DNA of 64,000 nt from Urophycis tenuis. Taxonomy: Eukaryota; Chordata; Actinopteri; Gadiformes; Phycidae. Below are positions 19,258-30,932 of this stretch, in pieces; position 1 is the stretch's first letter; every line of letters begins with the position of its first letter. The translations under genes were made by a program, and so were the position numbers. The notes under the pieces are model-generated. The model was not told the origin of the DNA, did no database searches, and saw nothing but the letters and a program-made list of their open reading frames with translations. The DNA is taken from positions 620,001 through 684,000 of the forward strand of contig JAXIVH010000041.1 in assembly GCA_036785325.1 (NCBI GenBank). The letters are read 5' to 3'.

Positions 19258-22041
19258 CACCCCCGCCGGATCGGGCTAGTACACTCTATCTCCCCCAACT
19301 CCCTCATTTCCATGAGGGAAGACAGGGGAGAAGAGATGGGAGGAGTATATATATTTAATATATTTTTTTTAGTAAATAAATACATCGAGAGACTCACCGC
19401 TGGAGTGGGTTTTAATCTTTGTATTCAAGGTTGTTCCTCCTCTTTTGATTCCTCGCTGGTGGTGCGTCGTCTCCACCTAGTGGTCGTTTTGTGAAGAAGA
19501 GTTATAGAAATAGAAATAGAAATACTCTATTGTTCCCAGGTTGGGAAATTGCATTAATAGGTAAGTAATAATAATAATAACAATAATAATAGGTAATTGC
19601 AATAGTTGGTAAGGTAATCTATATTTAATTTATTTATTTATATTTGTATATTTATTTAGTCTATTTATTTATTCATTTTTGTTTATTTATTTATTTAGAT
19701 AAAGAGGATCACAGCTGGAGTGAGTTTTTAGTCTTTGTGTTAAAGGCTGGTTGCCTTCTTTTGATTCTTCAGTGGTGGTCCATCGCCTCCATCTAGTGGT
19801 CGTTTTGTGAATAACAGTTGGTAAGGTAATATAAATGGGTTGTGTAGAGAGCCCGTTCTTTCGATGGCCCTGGCTCGGTTAGGTTCGTTAGAGTTATCTC
19901 GATGACCCCCCCCCACCTCATCCAACGACTCGGTAGTTGAATAGGGGATCAAAGGCAGTTGCACTCGCCAATATCTAGTCATCCGCAGCTCTCTTTTCCC
20001 ATATTACCAAGAATGAAGTAAAACGAAATGGTTATCTGTCTTGTTGTGATATAACCGCTGATTTGGAGATATAGACTTGTTTTTCCTTTTCCCAAAGGTT
20101 TTCTTTGTTCCAAGATGAAGGTCAATCTAGTTTGATTGAAGGTACTTCCAATGCATTGGTATATTTACTTATTTGAATAAAGACGAGTCACAGCTGGAGT
20201 GAGACTTTTCTTTTCCATTTCTATTTTAGTATAAACGTGCTATCGAAATATTAGGACACGTCATCAGTAGTGGACCCTGGGATCATAGGGTGTTTCTGGC
20301 CATTGTCACTATACACCCTCACCCAAGGGAGGCCCCCCCGAGAGTGATCAATTCTCAAGGTGTGTCGTTTCCGAAATGGAATTGGTATTGGGTTTAAGCT
20401 TTTTTAGGAGTGATCATTTGTTGAGGTAACGTCGAGGTAAGTAAAGGTAAGTAAAACACTTTTTAGGATACATTGTTTTGGTTATGGAGAGGAGGGGGCA
20501 CATACTTACCCCCTGACCAGCACAAACCAGTTGTTAACACCGCTAGGTAGCCCTGGTTTGGCCAATCAGGGCCGGAGCTTGGTTCTTGTCCTCTGTTGGG
20601 TCCAGATGAACTAGCAGAAAACTGGGGTCACGAAGGACCGAGGCCAGCCGTGACAAAGCACTGCCTCCACGGTCCCCCAATGCAGCTATCCTCAGCGATG
20701 GGTGTCCAGACCTAGGAAAGACCAAGACCAGCCCCGACCAGCGGTGCCTTCCCAGTCGGTCCCAGGGTAGGAAAGGCCAAGGCCAGCCGCGACTAAGCAC
20801 TGCCTCCCTGGCCCCTCCAGGACCCCATGCCGAACAGCCTGTTAATAACAATTCCTGTGCCCCATACACCGCGCGACTACAGAGATTGTGTGGGAAGTTG
20901 ACCTTAGAGAAGACTCAATGGCTTACTTTCCTCACCCAAAACAACAATTTCTTGGGGTAGTCTATTCTCGCCGTAGGTACTTCGGTAATGGGTTTTTTTG
21001 TGAAAAGTTTTCCGGATGAAATGCATGCTGGGTAATTGTCTTCTTCCTCCAATATGTCAAGTGTAGGTTAAGGTTAGGGTAGATTTAGGGGTAGAGTTAG
21101 CAGTTAACCTTAACGTTAGGTTTGAAGTAAATGGGAGGGGTTGCGGTTAGGGTTAAGGTTAGGGCTGAGGTTAGGGTTAGGTATAAGGTTACGGTTTAGG
21201 GTTAAGGTTAGGGTTAAGGTTAGGGTTACGGTTAGGGCTAAGGTTAGGGCTAAGGTTAGAGTAAGGGTTAGGGTTAGCGTTACGGTTAGGGTAAGGTTAG
21301 GGTTAGGGTTAGAGGTTAGGGGTTAGGGGTTAGGGTTAAGATGAGGGCTGAGGTTAGGGTTAAGGTTAGGGCTGAGGTTAGGGTTAGGTTTAAGGTTAGG
21401 GATAAGGTTAGGGTTGGGGTTACGGCTGAGATTGGGGTTAAGGTTAGGGTTGAGGTTAGGGTTAGTGTTATGGATAAGGTTAGGTTAAGTGTTAGGGCCA
21501 AGGTTAGGGTTAAGGTTATGGTTAAGATTAGGGTTAGGGCTAGAATTAGGGTTAGGGCTAAGGTTAGGGTTAGGGTTATGGCTGAGGTTAGGGTTAAGGT
21601 TAGGTTTGAGGTTAGTGTTAAGGTTAGGGCCAAGGTTAGGGTTAGGGTTAAGGTTAGGGTTAGGGCTAAGGTTAGGGTTAGGGTTATGGCTGAGGCTAGG
21701 GTTAGGGCTAAAGTTAGGGCAAAGGTTAGAGTTAGGGTTAGCGTTAGAGTTAGGGTAGGGTTAGTGTTGGAGGTTAGGGTAGGCTTAGGGTTAGAGTTAG
21801 AGTAGGGGTTAGGGTTAGAGTTAGAGTAGGGGTTAGGGTTAGTGTTAAGGCTAAGGTTAGGGGTTGAGGTTAGTGTTAAGATTAGGGCCAAGGTAAGGGT
21901 TAGTGTTAGGGTTGAGTTAGGGTTAGGGCTAAGGTTAGGCCTATGGTTAGGGTTGGGGTTGAGGTTATCCCTAGGGTTAGAGTTAGAACTAGAGATTGAG
22001 GAAGGTAGAGTCAAGGTGAGACAGTCTGTACGGACTGAACT
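19258..22041 (+). repeat. Macrosatellite monomer 8, full length
   Basis: Head shares the 8-T run and AAC-interrupted TAA tract with monomers 1 and 14; C9. GC-rich block 20543-20869. TTGTGTGGGAAG near 20887 (others TTGTGTAGGAAG) is shared with monomers 9, 14, 15 and 17. Confidence 0.94.
21067..21993 (+). repeat. Telomere-like block, monomer 8
   Basis: Common form with a private GTTAGAACTAGAG near 21984 (others GTTAGAGCTAGAG). G-strand on +. Confidence 0.92.
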
Positions 22042-24824
22042 CACCCCCGCCGGATCGGGCTAGTACACTCTATCTCCCCCAACTCCCTCATTTCCATGAG
22101 GGAAGACAGGGGAGAAGAGATGGGAGGAGTATATATATTTAATATATATTTTTTTAGTAAATAAATACATCGAGAGACTCACCGCTGGAGTGGGTTTTAA
22201 TCTTTGTATTCAAGGTTGTTCCTCCTCTTTTGATTCCTCGCTGGTGGTGCGTCGTCTCCACCTAGTGGTCGTTTTGTGAAGAAGAGTTATAGAAATAGAA
22301 ATAGAAATACTCTATTGTTCCCAGGTTGGGAAATTGCATTAATAGGTAAGTAATAATAATAGTAACAATAATAATAGGTAATTGCAATAGTTGGTAAGGT
22401 AATCTATATTTAATTTATTTATTTATATTTGTATATTTATTTAGTCTATTTATTTATTCATTTTTGTTTATTTATTTATTTAGATAAAGAGGATCACAGC
22501 TGGAGTGAGTTTTTAGTCTTTGTGTTAAAGGCTGGTTGCCTTCTTTTGATTCTTCAGTGGTGGTCCATCGCCTCCATCTAGTGGTCGTTTTGTGAATAAC
22601 AGTTGGTAAGGTAATATAAATGGGTCGTGTAGAGAGCCCGTTCTTTCGATGGCCCTGGCTCGGTTAGGTTCGTTAGAGTTATCTCGATGACCCCCCCCAC
22701 CTCATCCAACGACTCGGTAGTTGAATAGGGGATCAAAGGCAGTTGCACTCGCCAATATCTAGTCATCCGCAGCTCTCTTTTCCCATATTACCAAGAATGA
22801 AGTAAAACGAAATGGTTATCTGTCTTGTTGTGATATAACCGCTGATTTGGAGATATAGACTTGTTTTTCCTTTTCCCAAAGGTTTTCTTTGTTCCAAGAT
22901 GAAGGTCAATCTAGTTTGATTGAAGGTACTTCCAATGCATTGGTATATTTACTAATTTGAATAAAGACGAGTCACAGCTGGAGTGAGACTTTTCTTTTCC
23001 ATTTCTATTTTAGTATAAACGTGCTATCGAAATATTAGGACACGTCATCAGTAGTGGACCCTGGGATCATAGGGTGTTTTTGGCCATTGTCACTATACAC
23101 CCTCACCCAAGGGAGGCCCCCCCGAGAGTGATCAATTCTCAAGGTGTGTCGTTTCCGAAATGGAATTGGTATTGGGTTTAAGCTCTTTTAGGAGTGATCA
23201 TTTGTTGAGGTAACGTCGAGGTAAGTAAAGGTAAGTAAAACACTTTTTAGGATACATTGTTTTGGTTATGGAGAGGAGGGGGCACATACTTACCCCCTGA
23301 CCAGCACAAACCAGTTGTTAACACCGCTAGGTAGCCCTGGTTTGGCCAATCAGGGCCGGAGCTTGGTTCTTGTCCTCTGTTGGGTCCAGATGAACTAGCA
23401 GAAAACTGGGGTCACGAAGGACCGAGGCCAGCCGTGACAAAGCACTGCCTCCACGGTCCCCCAATGCAGCTATCCTCAGCGATGGGTGTCCAGACCTAGG
23501 AAAGACCAAGACCAGCCCCGACCAGCGGTGCCTTCCCAGTCGGTCCCAGGGTAGGAAAGGCCAAGGCCAGCCGCGACTAAGCACTGCCTCCCTGGCCCCT
23601 CCAGGACCCCATGCCGAACAGCCTGTTAATAACAATTCCTGTGCCCCATACACCGCGCGACTACAGAGATTGTGTGGGAAGTTGACCTTAGAGAAGACTC
23701 AATGGCTTACTTTCCTCACCCAAAACAACAATTTCTTGGGGTAGTCTATTCTCGCCGTAGGTACTTCGGTAATGGGTTTTTTTGTGAAAAGTTTTCCGGA
23801 TGAAATGCATGCTGGGTAATTGTCTTCTTCCTCCAATATGTCAAGTGTAGGTTAAGGTTAGGTAGATTTAGGGGTAGAGTTAGCAGTTAACCTTAACGTT
23901 AGGTTTGAAGTAAATGGGAGGGGTTGCGGTTAGGGTTAAGGTTAGGGCTGAGGTTAGGGTTAGGTATAAGGTTACGGTTTAGGGTTAAGGTTAGGGTTAA
24001 GGTTAGGGTTACGGTTAGGGCTAAGGTTAGGGCTAAGGTTAGAGTAAGGGTTAGGGTTAGCGTTACGGTTAGGGTAAGGTTAGGGTTAGGGTTAGAGGTT
24101 AGGGGTTAGGGGTTAGGGTTAAGATGAGGGCTGAGGTTAGGGTTAAGGTTAGGGCTGAGGTTAGGGTTAGGTTTAAGGTTAGGGATAAGGTTAGGGTTGG
24201 GGTTACGGCTGAGATTGGGGTTAAGGTTAGGGTTGAGGTTAGGGTTAGTGTTATGGATAAGGTTAGGTTAAGTGTTAGGGCCAAGGTTAGGGTTAAGGTT
24301 ATGGTTAAGATTAGGGTTAGGGCTAGAATTAGGGTTAGGGCTAAGGTTAGGGTTAGGGTTATGGCTGAGGTTAGGGTTAAGGTTAGGTTTGAGGTTAGTG
24401 TTAAGGTTAGGGCCAAGGTTAGGGTTAGGGTTAAGGTTAGGGTTAGGGCTAAGGTTAGGGTTAGGGTTATGGCTGAGGCTAGGGTTAGGGCTAAAGTTAG
24501 GGCAAAGGTTAGAGTTAGGGTTAGCGTTAGAGTTAGGGTAGGGTTAGTGTTGGAGGTTAGGGTAGGCTTAGGGTTAGAGTTAGAGTAGGGGTTAGGGTTA
24601 GAGTTAGAGTAGGGGTTAGGGTTAGTGTTAAGGCTAAGGTTAAAGGTTGAGGTTAGTGTTTAGATTAGGGCCAAGGTAAGGGTTAGTGTTAGGGTTGAGT
24701 TAGGGTTAGGGCTAAGGTTAGGCCTATGGTTAGGGTTGGGGTTGAGGTTATCCCTAGGGTTAGAGTTAGAGCTAGAGATTGAGGAAGGTAGAGTCAAGGT
24801 GAGACAGTCTGTACGGACTGAACT
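22042..24824 (+). repeat. Macrosatellite monomer 9, full length
   Basis: Private changes: AATAGTAACAAT in the TAA tract, GGGTCGTGTAG near 22622, TTACTAATTTG near 22951 and GTGTTTTTGGCC near 23075. C8. GC-rich block 23327-23653. Shares AAGCTCTTTTAGG with monomers 1 and 14. Confidence 0.94.
23851..24776 (+). repeat. Telomere-like block, monomer 9
   Basis: GGTTAGGTAGATTT at the start (one G fewer) and GGTTAAAGGTTGAGG plus GTGTTTAGATT near 24640-24665 are shared with monomers 10 and 14, marking a common source. G-strand on +. Confidence 0.92.
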
Positions 24825-27577
24825 CACCCCCGCCGGATCGGGCTAGTACATTCTATCTCCCCCAACTCCCTCATTTCCATGAGGGAAGACAGGGGAGAAG
24901 AGATGGGAGGAGTATATATATTTAATATATATTTTTTTAGTAAATAAATACATCGAGAGACTCACAGCTGGAGTGGGTTTTAATCTTTGTATTCAAGGTT
25001 GTTCCTCCTCTTTTGATTCCTCGCTGGTGGTGCGTCGTCTCCACCTAGTGGTCGTTTTGTGAAGAAGAGTTATAGAAATAGAAATAGAAATACTCTATTG
25101 TTCCCAGGTTGGGAAATTGCATTAATAGGTAAGTAATAATAATAATAACAATAATAATAGGTAATTGCAATAGTTGGTAAGGTAATCTATATTTAATTTA
25201 TTTATTTATATTTGTATATTTATTTAGTCTATTTATTTATTCATTTTTGTTTATTTATTTATTTAGATAAAGAGGATCACAGCTGGAGTGAGTTTTTAGT
25301 CTTTGTGTTAAAGGCTGGTTGCCTTCTTTTGATTCTTCAGTGGTGGTCCATCGCCTCCATCTAGTGGTCGTTTTGTGAATAACAGTTGGTAAGGTAATAT
25401 AAATGGGTTGTGTAGAGAGCCCGTTCTTTTGATGGCCCTGGCTCGGTTAGGTTCGTTAGAGTTATCTCGATGACCCCCCCCACCTCATCCAACGACTCGG
25501 TAGTTGAATAGGGGATCAAAGGCAGTTGCACTCGCCAATATCTAGTCATCCGCAGCTCTCTTTTCCCATATTACCAAGAATGAAGTAAAACGAAATGATT
25601 ATCTGTCTTGTTGTGATATAACCGCTGATTTGGAGATATAGACTTGTTTTTCCTTTTCCCAAAGGTTTTCTTTGTTCCAAGATGAAGGTCAATCTAGTTT
25701 GATTGAAGGTACTTCCAATGCATTGGTATATTTACTTATTTGAATAAAGACGAGTCACAGCTGGAGTGAGACTTTTCTTTTCCATTTCTATTTTAGTATA
25801 AACGTGCTATCGAAATATTAGGACACGTCATCAATAGTGGACCCTGGGATCATAGGGTGTTTCTGGCCATTGTCACTATACACCCTCACCCAAGGGAGGC
25901 CCCCCCGAGAGTGATCAATTCTCAAGGTGTGTCGTTTCCGAAATGGAATTGGTATTGGGTTTAAGCTTTTTTAGGAGTGATCATTTGTTGAGGTAACGTC
26001 GAGGTAAGTAAAGGTAAGTAAAACGCTTTTTAGGATACATTGTTTTGGTTATGGAGAGGAGGGGGCACATACTTACCCCCTGACCAGCACAAACCAGTTG
26101 TTAACACCGCTAGGTAGCCCTGGTTTGGCCAATCAGGGCCGGAGCTTGGTTCTTGTCCTCTGTTGGGTCCAGATGAACTAGCAGAAAACTGGGGTCACGA
26201 AGGACCGAGGCCAGCCGTGACAAAGCACTGCCTCCACGGTCCCCCAATGCAGCTATCCTCAGCGATGGGTGTCCAGACCTAGGAAAGACCAAGACCAGCC
26301 CCGACCAGCGGTGCCTTCCCAGTCGGTCCCAGGGTAGGAAAGGCCAAGGCCAGCCGCGACTAAGCACTGCCTCCCTGGCCCCTCCAGGACCCCATGCCGA
26401 ACAGCCTGTTAATAACAATTCCTGTGCCCCATACACCGCGCGACTACAGAGATTGTGTAGGAAGTTGACCTTAGAGAAGACTCAATGGCTTACTTTCCTC
26501 ACCCAAAACAACAATTTCTTGGGGTAGTCTATTCTCGCCGTAGGTACTTCGGTAATGGGTTTTTTTGTGAAAAGTTTTCCGGATGAAATGCATGCTGGGT
26601 AATTGTCTTCTTCCTCCAATATGTCAAGTGTAGGTTAAGGTTAGGTAGATTTAGGGGTAGAGTTAGCAGTTAACCTTAACGTTAGGTTTGAAGTAAATGG
26701 GAGGGGTTGCGGTTAGGGTTAAGGTTAGGGCTGAGGTTAGGGTTAGGTATAAGGTTACGGTTTAGGGTTAAGGTTAGGGTTACGGTTAGGGCTAAGGTTA
26801 GAGTAAGGGTTAGGGTTAGCGTTACGGTTAGGGTAAGGTTAGGGTTAGAGGTTAGGGGTTAGGGGTTAGGGTTAAGATGAGGGCTGAGGTTAGGGTTAAG
26901 GTTAGGGCTGAGGTTAGGGTTAGGTTTAAGGTTAGGGATAAGGTTAGGGTTGGGGTTACGGCTGAGATTGGGGTTAAGGTTAGGGTTGAGGTTAGGGTTA
27001 GTGTTATGGATAAGGTTAGGTTAAGTGTTAGGGCCAAGGTTAGGGTTAAGGTTATGGTTAAGATTAGGGTTAGGGCTAGAATTAGGGTTAGGGCTAAGGT
27101 TAGGGTTAGGGTTATGGCTGAGGTTAGGGTTAAGGTTAGGTTTGAGGTTAGTGTTAAGGTTAGGGCCAAGGTTAGGGTTAGGGTTAAGGTTAGGGTTAGG
27201 GCTAAGGTTAGGGTTAGGGTTATGGCTGAGGCTAGGGTTAGGGCTAAAGTTAGGGCAAAGGTTAGAGTTAGGGTTAGCGTTAGAGTTAGGGTAGGGTTAG
27301 TGTTGGAGGTTAGGGTAGGCTTAGGGTTAGAGTTAGAGTAGGGGTTAGGGTTAGAGTTAGAGTAGGGGTTAGGGTTAGTGTTAAGGCTAAGGTTAAAGGT
27401 TGAGGTTAGTGTTTAGATTAGGGCCAAGGTAAGGGTTAGTGTTAGGGTTGAGTTAGGGTTAGGGCTAAGGTTAGGCCTATGGTTAGGGTTGGGGTTGAGG
27501 TTATCCCTAGGGTTAGAGTTAGAGCTAGAGATTGAGGAAGGTAGAGTCAAGGTGAGACAGTCTGTACGGACTGAACT
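24825..27577 (+). repeat. Macrosatellite monomer 10, full length with short telomere-like block
   Basis: TCACAGCTGGAGTGGG in copy A (near 24963), TTCTTTTGATGG (near 25426), GAAATGATTATC (near 25591) and AAAACGCTTTTT (near 26021) link it to monomer 15. C8. GC-rich block 26110-26436. About 30 bp shorter than its neighbours because hexamers are lost from the telomere-like block. Confidence 0.94.
26634..27529 (+). repeat. Telomere-like block, monomer 10 (hexamer losses)
   Basis: Lost relative to monomer 9: one GGTTAGGGTTAA pair, one GGCTAAGGTTAG pair and one GGTTAG, all multiples of six. The single GGTTAGGGCTAAGGT left near 26782 has the form expected of the empty site of the retrotransposon insertion. 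Confidence 0.9.
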
Positions 27578-29388
27578 CACCCCCGCCGGATCGGGCTAGT
27601 ACACTCTATCTCCCCCAACTCCCTCATTTCCATGAGGGAAGACAGGGGAGAAGAGATGGGAGGAGTATATATATTTAATATATATTTTTTTAGTAAATAA
27701 ATACATCGAGAGACTCACAGCTGGAGTGGGTTTTAATCTTTGTATTCAAGGTTGTTCCTCCTCTTTTGATTCCTCGCTGGTGGTGCGTCGTCTCCACCTA
27801 GTGGTCGTTTTGTGAAGAAGAGTTATAGAAATAGAAATAGAAATACTCTATTGTTCCCAGGTTGGGAAATTGCATTAATAGGTAAGTAATAATAATAATA
27901 ACAATAATAATAGGTAATTGCAATAGTTGGTAAGGTAATCTATATTTAATTTATTTATTTATATTTGTATATTTATTTAGTCTATTTATTTATTCATTTT
28001 TGTTTATTTATTTATTTAGATAAAGAGGATCACAGCTGGAGTGAGTTTTTAGTCTTTGTGTTAAAGGCTGGTTGCCTTCTTTTGATTCTTCAGTGGTGGT
28101 CCATCGCCTCCATCTAGTGGTCGTTTTGTGAATAACAGTTGGTAAGGTAATATAAATGGGTTGTGTAGAGAGCCCGTTCTTTTGATGGCCCTGGCTCGGT
28201 TAGGTTCGTTAGAGTTATCTCGATGACCCCCCCCCCACCTCATCCAACGACTCGGTAGTTGAATAGGGGATCAAAGGCAGTTGCACTCGCCAATATCTAG
28301 TCATCCGCAGCTCTCTTTTCCCATATTACCAAGAATGAAGTAAAACGAAATGGTTATCTGTCTTGTTGTGATATAACCGCTGATTTGGAGATATAGACTT
28401 GTTTTTCCTTTTCCCAAAGGTTTTCTTTGTTCCAAGATGAAGGTCAATCTAGTTTGATTGAAGGTACTTCCAATGCATTGGTATATTTACTTATTTGAAT
28501 AAAGACGAGTCACAGCTGGAGTGAGACTTTTCTTTTCCATTTCTATTTTAGTATAAACGTGCTATCGAAATATTAGGACACGTCATCAGTAGAGGACCCT
28601 GGGATCATAGGGTGTTTCTGGCCATTGTCACTATACACCCTCACCCAAGGGAGGCCCCCCCGAGAGTGATCAATTCTCAAGGTGTGTCGTTTCCGAAATG
28701 GAATTGGTATTGGGTTTAAGCTTTTTTAGGAGTGATCATTTGTTGAGGTAACGTCGAGGTAAGTAAAGGTAAGTAAAACACTTTTTAGGATACATTGTTT
28801 TGGTTATGGAGAGGAGGGGGCACATACTTACCCCCTGACCAGCACAAACCAGTTGTTAACACCGCTAGGTAGCCCTGGTTTGGCCAATCAGGGCCGGAGC
28901 TTGGTTCTTGTCCTCTGTTGGGTCCAGATGAACTAGCAGAAAACTGGGGTCACGAAGGACCGAGGCCAGCCGTGACAAAGCACTGCCTCCACGGTCCCCC
29001 AATGCAGCTATCCTCAGCGATGGGTGTCCAGACCTAGGAAAGACCAAGACCAGCCCCGACCAGCGGTGCCTTCCCAGTCGGTCCCAGGGTAGGAAAGGCC
29101 AAGGCCAGCCGCGACTAAGCACTGCCTCCCTGGCCCCTCCAGGACCCCATGCCGAACAGCCTGTTAATAACAATTCCTGTGCCCCATACACCGCGCGACT
29201 ACAGAGATTGTGTAGGAAGTTGACCTTAGAGAAGACTCAATGGCTTACTTTCCTCACCCAAAACAACAATTTCTTGGGGTAGTCTATTCTCGCCGTAGGT
29301 ACTTCGGTAATGTTTTTTTTTGTGAAAAGTTTTCCGGATGAAATGCATGCTGGGTAATTGTCTTCTTCCTCCAATATGTCAAGTGTAG

Positions 29389-29566
29389 GTTAAGGTTAGG
29401 GTAGATTTAGGGGTAGAGTTAGCAGTTAACCTTAACGTTAGGTTTGAAGTAAATGGGAGGGGTTGCGGTTAGGGTTAAGGTTAGGGCTGAGGTTAGGGTT
29501 AGGTATAAGGTTACGGTTTAGGGTTAAGGTTAGGGTTAAGGTTAGGGTTACGGTTAGGGCTAAGGT
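29389..29566 (+). repeat. Telomere-like block, monomer 11, left part
   Basis: Has the plain AAGGTTAGGGTTAAGG where monomers 3 and 4 carry the 41-bp insertion. Split by the retrotransposon fragment. Confidence 0.9.
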
Positions 29567-30132
29567 AAGATAAGATAGATATTTTCTTTATTAATCCCCC
29601 GTAGGAGAAATTCGCAGAGACCAGCAGTGCAGGGGATAGATGAGCAGTAAAGAGCCTGGCTAAATTCTATACACAATAAAAAAACAATAGATTAGATTAA
29701 ATACGCGCTCTTAAGTCAGGTCGGTGACGAGAGGACCCGTATGCATACTAGTGTCCTAGATAGCAGTTTGTGGTGCAAAATGCAAGATAGATCAAATAGT
29801 GCAAGTAGATAAAATAGTGCAAGTATGCGGAAAGTGCAAGGTGCAAGATGTGCAAATTTATACAGGTTTCCAGGTACAATATGTGAATGGTCCTGGAATA
29901 ACAACGGCTGGGTCACAGTCCAAGGTGTGTGGTGTGGTGTATGTGAATGAAAGTTCAGTCCATTCCATTTGTCTGGTGGTGTTGGAGCTTCCTGAGCCTG
30001 ATGGTTGGTGGGATGAAGGAGCACCCAAGCACTTTGAGGCACTTGGCTGAGTGAGCATGTGGCTGAACGTGTTCCTGAGTTGCTTCAGTTGCTTCAGTTC
30101 GGCACAGTGAGGCTGAGAGGGTAGGTCCGGTA
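29567..30132 (-). mobile_element. 5'-truncated non-LTR retrotransposon 3' fragment (monomer 11)
   Basis: Same 566 bp and edges as at 6875 and 10268, with GGTTAGGGCTAAGGT on both sides (29552-29566, 30133-30147). CSFIPPTIRL is on minus at 29994-30023. This is the older state, without the 41-bp insertion upstream. Confidence 0.7.
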
Positions 30133-30884
30133 GGTTAGGGCTAAGGTTAGAGTAAGGGTTAGGGTTAGCGTTACGGTTAGGGTAAGGTTAGGGTTAGGGT
30201 TAGAGGTTAGGGGTTAGGGGTTAGGGTTAAGATGAGGGCTGAGGTTAGGGTTAAGGTTAGGGCTGAGGTTAGGGTTAGGTTTAAGGTTAGGGATAAGGTT
30301 AGGGTTGGGGTTACGGCTGAGATTGGGGTTAAGGTTAGGGTTGAGGTTAGGGTTAGTGTTATGGATAAGGTTAGGTTAAGTGTTAGGGCCAAGGTTAGGG
30401 TTAAGGTTATGGTTAAGATTAGGGTTAGGGCTAGAATTAGGGTTAGGGCTAAGGTTAGGGTTAGGGTTATGGCTGAGGTTAGGGTTAAGGTTAGGTTTGA
30501 GGTTAGGGTTAAGGTTAGGGCCAAGGTTAGGGTTAGGGATAAGGTTAGGGTTAGGTCTAAGGTTAGGGTTAGGGTTATGGCTGAGGCTAGGGTTAGGGCT
30601 AAAGTTAGGGCAAAGGTTAGAGTTAGGGTTAGCGTTAGAGTTAGGGTAGGGTTAGTGTTGGAGGTTAGGGTAGGCTTAGGGTTAGAGTTAGAGTAGGGGT
30701 TAGGGTTAGAGTTAGAGTAGGGGTTAGGGTTAGTGTTAAGGCTAAGGTTAGGGGTTGAGGTTAGTGTTAAGATTAGGGCCAAGGTAAGGGTTAGTGTTAG
30801 GGTTGAGTTAGGGTTAGGGCTAAGGTTAGGCCTATGGTTAGGGTTGGGGTTGAGGTTATCCCTAGGGTTAGAGTTAGAGCTAGA
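30133..30884 (+). repeat. Telomere-like block, monomer 11, right part
   Basis: Has the TTAGGTCTAAGG variant of monomers 3 and 4 but not their extra AGGGT, so that 5-bp gain came later in the 3/4 lineage. Confidence 0.9.
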
Positions 30885-30932
30885 GATTGAGGAAGGTAGA
30901 GTCAAGGTGAGACAGTCTGTACGGACTGAACT

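Larger units (their letters stand above)
27578..30932 (+). repeat. Macrosatellite monomer 11, full length, with retrotransposon insertion
   Basis: Head resembles monomer 10 (TCACAGCTGGAGTGGG, TTCTTTTGATGG) but C10; tail resembles monomers 3 and 4 (GTAATGTTTTTTTTT near 29309, retrotransposon). GC-rich block 28865-29191. It looks like a recombinant between two monomer families. Confidence 0.93.
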